Assembly (NCBI GenBank): GCA_011050085.1
Contig: DRGL01000024.1
Coordinates: forward strand, 1-64,000
Length of the DNA: 64,000 nt
Direction: 5' to 3'
Origin: Pricia antarctica
GTDB lineage: Bacteria; Bacteroidota; Bacteroidia; Flavobacteriales; Flavobacteriaceae
A model generated the notes under the pieces. That model had not been told where the DNA came from and ran no database searches. It saw only the letters and a list, made by a program, of their open reading frames with translations. A program made the position numbers and the translations under genes. Shown here in pieces: positions 9,402-17,178 of this stretch (position 1 is its first letter; each line of letters starts with the position of its first letter).

Positions 9402-9445
9402 GTAACTATTGTTACTGCACAGGGATTTGATAGCCTTTAATTTTG
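9402..9445 (+). promoter_or_regulatory. GTAAC-N4-GTTAC operator and -7 element of SulP gene
   Basis: The palindrome GTAACTATTGTTAC is at 9402-9415. Exactly 22 bp later comes TAATTTTG (9438-9445), a perfect -7 element. The right arm occupies the -33 position, so this looks like a class II activator site. The same pair with the same 22-bp spacing recurs before the hydroxylase and persulfide dioxygenase genes. It also shows that a TTG start at 9443 is unlikely, because it lies inside the promoter. Confidence 0.7.
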
Positions 9446-9463
9446 ACATCAAAGTCTTTCGAT

Positions 9464-11200
9464 ATGTTCAAACGCTACTTCCCCGTATTTCAATGGCTCC
9501 CAAAATATAAAAAATCATACCTATCTGGGGATATATCCGCCGGTCTGACCGTGGGTATTATGTTGATTCCACAGGGAATGGCCTATGCGATGATTGCGGG
9601 ACTTCCACCCGTTTTTGGGTTGTACGCTTCGCTAATACCTCAGATCATTTACGCTATAATGGGCACTTCAAGGCAATTGGCGGTAGGGCCGGTCGCTATG
9701 GACTCCCTTTTAGTAGCTTCGGGTTTGGGAGCTCTTGCCCTTTCAGGTATCGATGAATACATTGCCATGGCCATATTCTTGGCCTTGTTTATGGGAACGA
9801 TTCAGTTGACTCTAGGTTTAATGCGGATGGGTTTTTTAGTCAACTTCCTCTCCCGCCCGGTCATTAGCGGTTTTACTTCCGCGGCGGCAATCATTATCGG
9901 GCTGAGCCAGTTGAAACATATTTTAGGCACAAACATCGAAGGGAGCAACCAAGTCCACATCCTATTAAAGAACGCTATTGACACCATAACGGATACGCAT
10001 TTTATTACGCTAGCTATCGGAATTGCAGCCATTTTATGTATCAAATTTATCAAGAAAATCAACAACAATATTCCCGCCGCGCTGGTTGTGGTTGCCCTTG
10101 GGATTGCAGCCGTTTATTTTTTCGGATTAAACGATATCGGGGTCAAAATCGTGGGAGAAGTACCTAGTGGATTACCGGGATTCAAAACCCCGACCCTTGA
10201 TTTTTCAAGAATTTCAGAACTGCTTCCGATTGCCCTCACACTCTCCCTTATCGCCTTTATGGAAGCTATATCGGTAGCGAAAGCGGTTGAGGAGCGACAT
10301 ACTGATTACAAAGTCGACCCCAACCAAGAATTGGTCGCTCTGGGAACTTCCAATATTATCGGCTCTTTTTTTCAGTCCTATCCAACCACCGGCGGCTTTT
10401 CCAGAACAGCTGTAAACGATTTGTCAGGGGCTAAAACGGGAATCGCTCCCATGGTAAGTGCTTTCGTTGTGGGATTGACCCTTCTATTTCTAACCCCGTT
10501 ATTCTACTACCTACCGAATGCCGTTTTAGCAGCAATAATCTTGGTCGCAGTCTTCGGATTGATAGATCTAAAATTTCCGATAGAACTGTTCAAGAACAGA
10601 AGGGATGAATTCTTTCTTTTATTGGCCACCTTCTTGATTACCCTGACCGTGGGCATCAAGGAAGGCATTTTACTGGGAGTGCTACTATCTTTAGTTTTAC
10701 TGGTCTATCGTATCTCTATGCCGCACATTGCCGTCTTAGGCCGCGTTCCAAATACCCATTACTTCAAAAATGTAGAACGCTTTAATGATACCGTACAAAT
10801 GTATGACGACTTTCTAATACTTCGTTTCGATGCACAACTTTATTTCGGCAACAAAGATTATTTTAAGAATGAACTGGAGAAACAGATCGAGAAAAAGGGA
10901 CCAGCTTTGAAATTCATTATACTTAATGCAGAGGCCATCAATTACATTGATAGCAGCGCCGTACACCTGCTACGACAAACGCTTCAGGAACTAAAGAACA
11001 AGGGAATACAGTTCGTAGTCGCCGGAGCTATAGGTCCGACGCGCGATATATTATATAGTAGCGGTCTCATCAAGGATATTGGCACCGAGCACATTTTTGT
11101 TACTACCTACGAGGCTTTCGAACATTGCAGCGAACACAGCGGAAAAACGGAAATAGAAAATAGGATTGCATTGCAATCAAAAAAAGCTTCGATAACTTAA
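9464..11200 (+). CDS. SulP-family anion permease with STAS domain
   Basis: The protein has 578 residues from the ATG at 9464. The frame extends to a TTG at 9443, but that overlaps the -7 element, so I prefer the ATG. The N-terminal 410 residues are strongly hydrophobic, with the SulP signature GLTVGIMLIPQGMAYAMIAG and a second sulfate-transporter motif, FQSYPTTGGFSRTAVN. A cytoplasmic STAS domain covers about the last 125 residues (DDFLILRFDAQLYFGNKDYF to NAEAINYIDSSAVHLL). Family members import sulfate or other anions such as bicarbonate, or export oxidised sulfur products; the substrate is not shown. The shared operator with a persulfide dioxygenase suggests sulfate/sulfite or thiosulfate handling. 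Confidence 0.9.
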   Translation: MFKRYFPVFQWLPKYKKSYLSGDISAGLTVGIMLIPQGMAYAMIAGLPPVFGLYASLIPQIIYAIMGTSRQLAVGPVAMDSLLVASGLGALALSGIDEYIAMAIFLALFMGTIQLTLGLMRMGFLVNFLSRPVISGFTSAAAIIIGLSQLKHILGTNIEGSNQVHILLKNAIDTITDTHFITLAIGIAAILCIKFIKKINNNIPAALVVVALGIAAVYFFGLNDIGVKIVGEVPSGLPGFKTPTLDFSRISELLPIALTLSLIAFMEAISVAKAVEERHTDYKVDPNQELVALGTSNIIGSFFQSYPTTGGFSRTAVNDLSGAKTGIAPMVSAFVVGLTLLFLTPLFYYLPNAVLAAIILVAVFGLIDLKFPIELFKNRRDEFFLLLATFLITLTVGIKEGILLGVLLSLVLLVYRISMPHIAVLGRVPNTHYFKNVERFNDTVQMYDDFLILRFDAQLYFGNKDYFKNELEKQIEKKGPALKFIILNAEAINYIDSSAVHLLRQTLQELKNKGIQFVVAGAIGPTRDILYSSGLIKDIGTEHIFVTTYEAFEHCSEHSGKTEIENRIALQSKKASIT

Positions 11201-11671
11201 TATACCGGCTCAAAATAGGTCAATATTTACTGTTACCGAGTTTTAAATACATCCTTTTATGGGATGTTTAATTTGAAGCCTTTTTGTTTTGATAATAGCG
11301 TTATAAAAATCAGACTTACCAAAAACTATTATATTAAACTAGATGTACGGACGGCTTATAAAATTTTGAAAAGCATTCCAATGCTTCAACATCATTGTTT
11401 TAAATTGGAATCTTTACTTGTGAAATCCAAAAATCGGACAAATCTAAATCCATAAATTATCAAGTGTTTGTATAAAGCAAACGGACTCACAAGCGACTAA
11501 AAAATTTCGTTCTCAGGCTTATATCTTATAACAATGACGATTATTGATAATGGATATAACGAAATCAAAAATTAACAATAGAAGCGGAAAATGCTTTGAG
11601 ACATATAGATTTTGTCAAACCTACATTTGAAAATAAAAAATTATTTTGCTACTTAAAGATTGACGCAATAA
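11201..11671. other. Intergenic region, weak hairpin
   Basis: A 471-bp stretch between convergent genes. A small hairpin (ACATCC/GGATGT, 11249-11267) with only a short T-rich tail may end SulP transcription. A 63-codon frame at 11264-11455 has poor composition and no family resemblance, so I do not call it. Confidence 0.35.
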
Positions 11672-12547
11672 TTATCTCTCCCCCTTCCTAAATCCATACA
11701 AATTTTGTTTCAAAAAATGCTTTGGAAATTCATCATCTCCCTTAAAACCCAGCTCTATCGTTCCACTATCTTCGGGTATATGATCCATTTTGAAAATGTA
11801 GTCCCAAAGACTTAAGCTAATGCCGAAATTCACACCATACTTGCCTTTGGGCAGGTCGTACGCGTGATGGTATAGGTGCATCACGGGATTATTGAATACA
11901 TATTTCAGCGGGCCCCATGTAATTTTAATATTGGCATGATTGAAGTGCCCGATGGTAATAGCGATAAAATGTACGATATAAGCTTGTTCCGGTTCAAATC
12001 CGCCTAGAATCATTACGCCAAAAGTCTTTAAGGGTTTGTAGAGTACGTTTTCCATCCAATGGTATCGCAAATGAGCTGCAAAACCCATTTCTTTTACGCT
12101 ATGGTGCACTTTATGAAACTTCCAAAGAAATGGGTATCGGTGCAATAAGATGTGGGTAAACCATTGCACAAAATCTAGAACCACAAAAAAGACGAGCAGC
12201 TGCAACCACATCGGCCATCGGGTCGGATCAATAAGCGCTAAACGCTGAGCGGTAATGCCGATATCCTTGAAAAATATTCCCAAAAGGGCATAAAAACCAC
12301 TGATAGCTAATGCAAACAAAAAGAAGTTGAAGAACATATAAAAGGCATCCATCCAAAAATCTTTTCGGAAAATAGACTGCTCTTTACGCCAAGGGAACAC
12401 AATTTCCATTAGCCAAACCATTAATGAAATTACGATGAGACCCCAAAAATAATTAGTATACCATGGCACCTCGAAGATAATCGACTTCCAAGTCCAATCC
12501 AAGGTTCCATTAAACGACTTGATAAAGGCATCGATATACTTCTTCAT
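11672..12547 (-). CDS. Sterol desaturase / fatty acid hydroxylase superfamily membrane enzyme
   Basis: A 291-residue integral membrane di-iron enzyme. Hydrophobic segments lie at about 33-50, 67-92 and 115-130. The histidine clusters that bind the di-iron centre are complete: H132-x3-H136 (HILLH), H145-x2-H148-H149 (HKVHH), His201/His204 (HFNH) and H224-x2-H227-H228 (HLYHH). The family uses O2 to hydroxylate or desaturate lipid chains; the substrate here is unknown. It lies between the SulP and persulfide dioxygenase genes and carries the same operator at the same distance, so it seems to belong to the same regulon even though it faces the other way. Confidence 0.88.
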   Translation of the reverse strand: MKKYIDAFIKSFNGTLDWTWKSIIFEVPWYTNYFWGLIVISLMVWLMEIVFPWRKEQSIFRKDFWMDAFYMFFNFFLFALAISGFYALLGIFFKDIGITAQRLALIDPTRWPMWLQLLVFFVVLDFVQWFTHILLHRYPFLWKFHKVHHSVKEMGFAAHLRYHWMENVLYKPLKTFGVMILGGFEPEQAYIVHFIAITIGHFNHANIKITWGPLKYVFNNPVMHLYHHAYDLPKGKYGVNFGISLSLWDYIFKMDHIPEDSGTIELGFKGDDEFPKHFLKQNLYGFRKGER

Positions 12548-12567
12548 AAGTCCAAAACTTTTAAATA

Positions 12568-12611
12568 TAAAAGTACTGCTAGTTTTTAGAACTCCCAGTA
12601 ACCTAGGTTAC
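12568..12611 (-). promoter_or_regulatory. Perfect GTAAC-CTAG-GTTAC operator and -7 element of hydroxylase gene
   Basis: GTAACCTAGGTTAC at 12598-12611 is a perfect 14-bp palindrome. Read on the minus strand it is followed, after exactly 22 bp, by TACTTTTA (12575-12568), which matches TAnnTTTG at seven of eight positions. The ATG is at 12547. Spacing and half-sites equal those before the SulP and persulfide dioxygenase genes. Confidence 0.68.
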
Positions 12612-13215
12612 ATAGAACGGTGCTTTTATATCTGTGGTATTCGAAATAAAACATTGATTTATTATTTGGCATATTGATAAGGGTGCGGAACAATACTTTA
12701 AGAATGGCCAAACACTAACAGTGAATTATGTCCTGGTCCGGCATTTTCATTGCTGTAGGCACCAAGGTTAGTAAATAGGTTATAAGGAAGTGTTTCAAGC
12801 CATTTTTAGCGGATAGCGGAATGAAAGGAATTCAATCTCATATCTGACTTCGTATGGAGATGGACTTTGGATTAATCTTAAGTAGATAGTTAACTATTTT
12901 AGTTTTTGCAAATTGGCCTCTTGATTTTCCGTTTACCAGTTGATAATTGGAAAACAAGTTTTATTATCTTCGAAAATATCGACTTCCCAGTTTGAATCAG
13001 ACGAATGGCACAAAAAACAGGTGCATCAAAACCATTAGTAATAAGGGCTGTATAAAACTACTGGCGAAATTCTATTGTAAACATTAAATTCCTACGGATT
13101 GCAAATCGGCACAATAACTCGGATTTGAAAGATAAAGAGAGCATCGTAATTTATGGAAGTTTAACGAAATGGACTTGTCAAACTCCGTTCGAACAAATTG
13201 TTGAAAAGAAGATGT
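12612..13215. other. Intergenic region without a recognisable gene
   Basis: About 600 bp between divergent operators. It is AT-rich, with stops in all frames. I found no hairpin, repeat or small RNA signature that I could defend. Confidence 0.4.
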
Positions 13216-13259
13216 GTAACCCTTGTTACTGAACCTTCCGCCCACATGTTTTAATTTTG
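13216..13259 (+). promoter_or_regulatory. GTAAC-N4-GTTAC operator and -7 element of persulfide dioxygenase gene
   Basis: GTAACCCTTGTTAC (13216-13229) is followed after exactly 22 bp by TAATTTTG (13252-13259). The ATG is 20 bp further, at 13280. There is no -33 TTG; the right arm of the palindrome takes its place, as expected for an activator-dependent class II promoter. Confidence 0.7.
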
Positions 13260-13279
13260 TGTAAAATCAATCCATCCCC

Positions 13280-14611
13280 ATGAAAACAAAACAATTCGAA
13301 TACAAACCTTTAGCGCATTATTCGTATGCTATTATAAGCGATGGTGAAATGGCCATTGTCGATCCGGAACGTGACCCGATGCAGTACTACCAACTTGCCA
13401 AAGAGAACAATGCCAGCATCGTTGCGGTTATTGAAACCCATCCCCATGCAGATTTTGTGAGTTCGCACTTACAAATACATAAGGAGACGGGTGCGACTAT
13501 TTATAATAGCGAAAAGTTAGGGGCGGATTACCCTCATAAGACATTTGATGAAGGTGATAGCATTAAAATAGGAAACGCAACACTCAAGGCGATCAATACG
13601 CCAGGTCATTCGCCAGATAGCATTACTATTGTTGCCGAGGAAGGAAGCGAGACCATACTCTTTACGGGAGACACTCTTTTTATTGGTGATGTAGGCCGTC
13701 CGGATCTACGGGAGAAGGCGGGGAACATGAAGGCTAAACGACAGGAGTTGGCAGAGATGATGTACGACACCATTCAAAACCAATTTAAGGGTTTACCGGA
13801 TGATGCTGTAGTTTATCCAGCGCATGGTGCCGGGTCGTTATGCGGTAAAAACCTGAGCAGTGACAACAGCAGCACCCTGGGTGACGAGCGGACGGGAAAC
13901 TGGGCCTTTAAGGCACAATCCAAAGAAGAATTCGTGAACACGTTACTCGATAGCCAACCGTTTATTCCTTCCTATTTTGGCTTCGATGTCGAAACCAATA
14001 AAATAGGTGCTGAAAACCTACGGAACGCCCTTGCGGATGTTCCCTTCCGATTGAATGCTTCGGCAGAAGGACTTATAGTAGATACACGGAAAAAGGATGA
14101 ATTTAAAAAGGGTCATTTAGAAAAAAGTATAAATATACAGGCGACCTCGAAAGAGGATACCTTTGAGACCTGGCTGGGCTCCATCATAGAACCCAACGAG
14201 GAATTCCATTTAATCATTGATAGTCCTGAAAATCTAACAACCGTGTTGAACCGGGTGGGAAAAATAGGCTATGAAAAACAACTGCAATCGGTCTTAACCT
14301 TAAACGGACAAAATTTGACCGAAAGCGCTTCTCTCGATCTTCAGGATTTTAAAGCCCATCCCAAAAACTACACTATCATAGATGTCAGGAACAAAAGTGA
14401 GGTAAACGAAGGCAAGTTTTTTGATAGCGCGCTCTCACATCCCTTGAGTGAATTGCGTCAAACGGCGGGCAATATTCCTAAAGATAAGCCAGTGGTGGTG
14501 CATTGTGCGGGCGGTTACCGAAGCGCAGCCGGTAGTAGTATCCTTCAGAAAAAATTAGAGGGTGTGACGGTGTACGATTTAAGTGATGATGTAAAACAAT
14601 TTCAAAATTGA
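13280..14611 (+). CDS. Persulfide dioxygenase-rhodanese fusion (CstB-like)
   Basis: A 443-residue cytoplasmic enzyme. Residues 1-225 form a metallo-beta-lactamase domain of the ETHE1/persulfide dioxygenase type, with iron ligands in H54-x-H56-x-D58 and His63 (THPHADFVSSH), His110 (TPGHSPD), Asp131 and His182. Two rhodanese folds follow. The first (about 250-345) has no catalytic cysteine, and the second (about 350-443) has Cys409 in VVHCAGGYRSAAG. This order (dioxygenase, inactive rhodanese, active rhodanese) and length match the CstB type, which turns persulfides into thiosulfate and sulfite. It is monocistronic. Its promoter carries the GTAAC-N4-GTTAC operator shared with SulP and the hydroxylase, pointing to control by the Crp/Fnr protein at 8724. 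Confidence 0.92.
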   Translation: MKTKQFEYKPLAHYSYAIISDGEMAIVDPERDPMQYYQLAKENNASIVAVIETHPHADFVSSHLQIHKETGATIYNSEKLGADYPHKTFDEGDSIKIGNATLKAINTPGHSPDSITIVAEEGSETILFTGDTLFIGDVGRPDLREKAGNMKAKRQELAEMMYDTIQNQFKGLPDDAVVYPAHGAGSLCGKNLSSDNSSTLGDERTGNWAFKAQSKEEFVNTLLDSQPFIPSYFGFDVETNKIGAENLRNALADVPFRLNASAEGLIVDTRKKDEFKKGHLEKSINIQATSKEDTFETWLGSIIEPNEEFHLIIDSPENLTTVLNRVGKIGYEKQLQSVLTLNGQNLTESASLDLQDFKAHPKNYTIIDVRNKSEVNEGKFFDSALSHPLSELRQTAGNIPKDKPVVVHCAGGYRSAAGSSILQKKLEGVTVYDLSDDVKQFQN

Positions 14612-14656
14612 TAACATATTGAATAAGTTTTTTAATGTCTAAAAGACTGTTCGCAA

Positions 14657-14842
14657 CTACATCATATTTATAAATGACCTACGTGATTTTGAATGATTCA
14701 AAAACGTGGTTAAAACCAAGAAACCGTAAACGTATTGACTGAGAACAGCTAGTAAAATCGACAAAATATAGAGAAGAGTTCTAATTTTGAAAGGGATATT
14801 GGAATTATGATGTTTTGACATTGCGATATGGGGTGATTTCAT
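14657..14842 (-). CDS. Possible small membrane protein coupled to flavin reductase
   Basis: A 61-codon frame with one clear hydrophobic segment of about 25 residues (LLYILSILLAVLSQYVYGFLV) flanked by basic residues. Its ATG overlaps the stop of the upstream flavin reductase gene as ATGA, an arrangement typical of translational coupling and the main reason to keep it. An internal ATG (MSKHHNSN) is an alternative start. I do not recognise a family, and a chance frame is possible. Confidence 0.4.
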   Translation of the reverse strand: MKSPHIAMSKHHNSNIPFKIRTLLYILSILLAVLSQYVYGFLVLTTFLNHSKSRRSFINMM

Positions 14843-15477
14843 TGAATCTCTTCTATATCGATATTGGGTCTACTGAATTTGTACCTACCAAGCTTTTTAG
14901 CGGTGTAGTAGGTATCCAAACCACCTAAAGCGACTGTATCAAGCTCTTCCAATCGTACGTCACCATCGTCGGAGATGGCGGATTCTGGTACTATAAGCGT
15001 TTCGATTTTACCTACTATAAAAATAGTCCCGTTACAGTCTATCGCATTCTCTTCAACAAAAGACAACCCTATTTTAATAGCACTCTCAGCTACAAAAGGC
15101 ACCGGAAAATCTTTGGAATACCACTCCGTTAGATTGCATGCCTTAAATTCAGAAACTTCCCGCGGATAACTTGCCGAGGTTGTATGTGCTTTCTTATGGA
15201 TTTCGGAGGTAATTTGGTTGATGGTAAAATATCCCGTTGACAAAATATTTTCGTACGTATGACGCTCCACGGTATGTGGTCTTAATAAGAATCCCAGATA
15301 AGGTGGATTGGCACCAACATGGATTACCGAATTGAATACGGCTAAGTTTGAACGCCCAGATTTTGAATTTGTACCAATCAAATTTCCGCTTTTATAACCT
15401 GAAATCTTGTTGATTAAGTTAATCCTATAGAACCGATCCAAGTCAGAAATTTCTTTACTATTTAATTTTTTGAACAT
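14839..15477 (-). CDS. Flavin reductase-like domain protein
   Basis: A 212-residue soluble protein of the flavin reductase/FMN-binding split-barrel family. The visible core is SGYKSGNLIGTNSKSGRSN followed by NSVIHVGANPPYLGFLLRP, the strand-loop that cradles the FMN phosphate, and YENILSTGYFTINQI. In marine flavobacteria such genes often lie close to light-response genes; here it is about 2.3 kb from the CarH-like carotenoid operon. It may supply reduced flavin to a partner oxygenase or photoreceptor, but no partner is shown. Its stop overlaps the start of a small membrane ORF. Confidence 0.85.
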   Translation of the reverse strand: MFKKLNSKEISDLDRFYRINLINKISGYKSGNLIGTNSKSGRSNLAVFNSVIHVGANPPYLGFLLRPHTVERHTYENILSTGYFTINQITSEIHKKAHTTSASYPREVSEFKACNLTEWYSKDFPVPFVAESAIKIGLSFVEENAIDCNGTIFIVGKIETLIVPESAISDDGDVRLEELDTVALGGLDTYYTAKKLGRYKFSRPNIDIEEIQ

Positions 15478-16241
15478 TTAAAAACCTTCATTTAATGGAA
15501 AAGCGATAATACAAAAAAACGCTTAGAAATTAGTACTATCCTAATCATTCGATATAATTTGCAAACCTCCTATTTACGAATTAGTCTTCATTTTTATTCT
15601 TGCCCTTTGTAAAGCTTAAAAGATTTACATATCCCATAGTTGGGATTTTACCCTTAAAGTCCTGATTCATCCCTTTAATTTTAGTGAAGCCATTTGATTT
15701 AAATTATTTCTTTTTCATCCATGATTAAACATTTTGAATATAAGGGAAGTCATAGTGAAGAACTAATTTCCTTAAAATTAAAATTTTACTGACCGCTTCA
15801 ACAAGCTGTGGGTGGGAAGTCTCACAAACCAATAGAATTATAATTACTCAGAAAAGAAATCTTTTCAATTTGATACATTCAATTTTTCAAAAGGCTTAGA
15901 ATATTTATACAAATGAAATATCATCTTTCTTTTTGATGTTTTTTTATTGTATTGAGACCAAGGGCTAATACATTTTTTATATAAATAAAAATAACTAAAG
16001 CCTTGATAGATACTGGAATTTGAATATTAATTGCGTTCACTATTTAAGTTCTTATCCCTATTGGATGAATCCTCAAAATAACCCTAAAATTTCAATAATA
16101 AAACCGTTGTTTTAGGCATTTTATACACCAGTATTATATAGGATATTTCTTGCATTTAAAGTTTCTATTCTTTTACTTTGAAGCTAAGTCAGCTATTAGC
16201 AGACCGCCCCGAAACCTGAATTTCATCTTACAATAAGCACT
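15478..16241. other. Long AT-rich intergenic region
   Basis: About 760 bp between divergent genes, very AT-rich. A short frame at 15721 (MIKHFEYKGSHSEELISLK) stops after 23 codons and may be a remnant. I see no RNA gene, repeat or clear promoter beyond generic AT-rich elements. Confidence 0.35.
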
Positions 16242-16652
16242 ATGCTTGCACCTTCTGTATGGATCATTGATAATGATATAGTTGCACAATTCAACGCAAT
16301 GATTAAAATACGGCAAGCTGGTATTCATTGTAATATTTTCTGTTTTGACAATGCCCATAGTGCCCTTGTGGAATTGATGGATCCTGAAATAACCAAAAAT
16401 GGATTGCCTGATATCATATTACTAAATCTAGGTATGCCTGTAATCGACGGTTGGGATTTTATTGAGCAACTTGGTACAATTCTCAATGAGAAGGTATATC
16501 CAGACATTTTCCTAACTTGTTACTCTAGAGTTTCGGCCGATATGCGAAGAGCTAATGCGAATCACATGGTCAAGGGCTATTTTGTCAAGCCGATTACACC
16601 ACAAAATATACAAAGTATAATTTCACTTACTGAAAAATTGAGGCCAGTATAG
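16242..16652 (+). CDS. Receiver-domain protein lacking the phospho-aspartate
   Basis: A 136-residue stand-alone CheY-like fold of the Bacteroidota type that begins with a VWIIDND acidic cluster (Asp10, Asp12). The position that normally holds the phospho-acceptor is Asn62 (ILLNLGMPVIDGWDF; codon AAT at 16425-16427) in place of Asp. Thr92 and Lys116 (FVKPI) of the switch are kept. It therefore cannot be phosphorylated in the usual way and is probably a pseudo-receiver, working by protein interaction or locked in one state. It has no output domain. It stands alone between the flavin reductase and the tRNA/carotenoid region. Confidence 0.82.
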   Translation: MLAPSVWIIDNDIVAQFNAMIKIRQAGIHCNIFCFDNAHSALVELMDPEITKNGLPDIILLNLGMPVIDGWDFIEQLGTILNEKVYPDIFLTCYSRVSADMRRANANHMVKGYFVKPITPQNIQSIISLTEKLRPV

Positions 16653-16903
16653 TTGGCGTTATCTAAATGGCCAACACTACTCAAATCTATTTCTACGGAC
16701 AACTAGTAATATTAAATGTGAAGCGTGTGAATTAATTTTTAATAAACCCCTTACAAGCTTCTTGACTTGCATTCGTTACATCTATAGTTTCCGATTTATT
16801 GAAGAGTATTTAGAGTAAGGCTATTTAATTTTTAAAACATAAACATAATTTGTAGCACCTTGGAATTACGGAAATAATTACTATCCTGCAGATTGAACGA
16901 AAA
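16653..16903. other. Intergenic region before tRNA-Leu
   Basis: AT-rich, with no ORF. It separates the pseudo-receiver gene from the tRNA promoter. No terminator with a good stem was found. Confidence 0.35.
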
Positions 16904-16937
16904 TTTCGAAAAATATGGAAAGTAAATTTTATATTTG
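16904..16937 (+). promoter_or_regulatory. Promoter of tRNA-Leu
   Basis: TATATTTG at 16930-16937 is a perfect -7 element, 18 bp before the first tRNA base. A TTTCG at 16904-16908 is at roughly the -33 position. The short leader fits tRNA promoters of this phylum. Confidence 0.55.
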
Positions 16938-16955
16938 CAATCCCTTTGAAAAATT

Positions 16956-17039
16956 GCGCACGTGGCGGAATTGGTAGACGCGCCAGCTTGAGGGGCTGGT
17001 GGCCATTAGGTCGTGGAAGTTCGAGTCTTCTCGTGCGCA
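16956..17039 (+). tRNA. tRNA-Leu (anticodon GAG)
   Basis: An 84-base class II tRNA. The acceptor stem GCGCACG pairs with CGTGCGC and the discriminator base is A. The D arm carries GGCGGAATTGGTAGAC. The anticodon stem CCAGC/GCTGG closes the loop TTGAGGG with anticodon GAG, reading CUU/CUC leucine codons. The long variable arm (GGCCATTAGGTC) is typical of tRNA-Leu, and the T loop is TTCGAGT. No CCA is encoded. A rho-independent terminator follows directly. Confidence 0.96.
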
Positions 17040-17041
17040 CA

Positions 17042-17074
17042 AACCCATCTTCTGACAGAGGATGGGTTTTTTTT
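17042..17074 (+). terminator. Rho-independent terminator of tRNA-Leu
   Basis: Stem ACCCATC (17043-17049) pairs with GATGGGT (17061-17067), with an 11-base loop and a run of eight T. Confidence 0.85.
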
Positions 17075-17125
17075 ATATAACAAAATACAAGCTAAGTGAA
17101 AACTTATATAGAAATTTAGCCAATA

Positions 17126-17172
17126 CTTGTAGCTAAAATGATTTAATCGTAAATTTGTTTAACGTTCGAACG
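17126..17172 (+). promoter_or_regulatory. Promoter of carotenoid operon with palindrome at the start point
   Basis: CTTG at 17126-17129 and TAAATTTG at 17150-17157 are separated by 20 bp, a good Bacteroidota -33/-7 pair. The expected transcription start falls at or next to the perfect 10-bp palindrome CGTTCGAACG (17163-17172), just before the ATG at 17179. A repressor bound there would block initiation, so it is a candidate operator for the CarH-like protein encoded next. The promoter elements are seen; the operator role is inference. Confidence 0.55.
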
Positions 17173-17178
17173 AAATAA

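Noticed and set aside
9443-9463. TTG start for the SulP gene
   Set aside because: The TTG lies inside the -7 element TAATTTTG (9438-9445), so it would not be in the mRNA; the ATG at 9464 fits.
11264-11455. A 63-codon frame after the SulP gene
   Set aside because: No family resemblance, poor composition, and it begins inside a possible terminator hairpin.
16825-17040. A 71-codon minus-strand frame across the tRNA
   Set aside because: It is an antisense shadow of tRNA-Leu; its apparent coding quality comes from the tRNA sequence.
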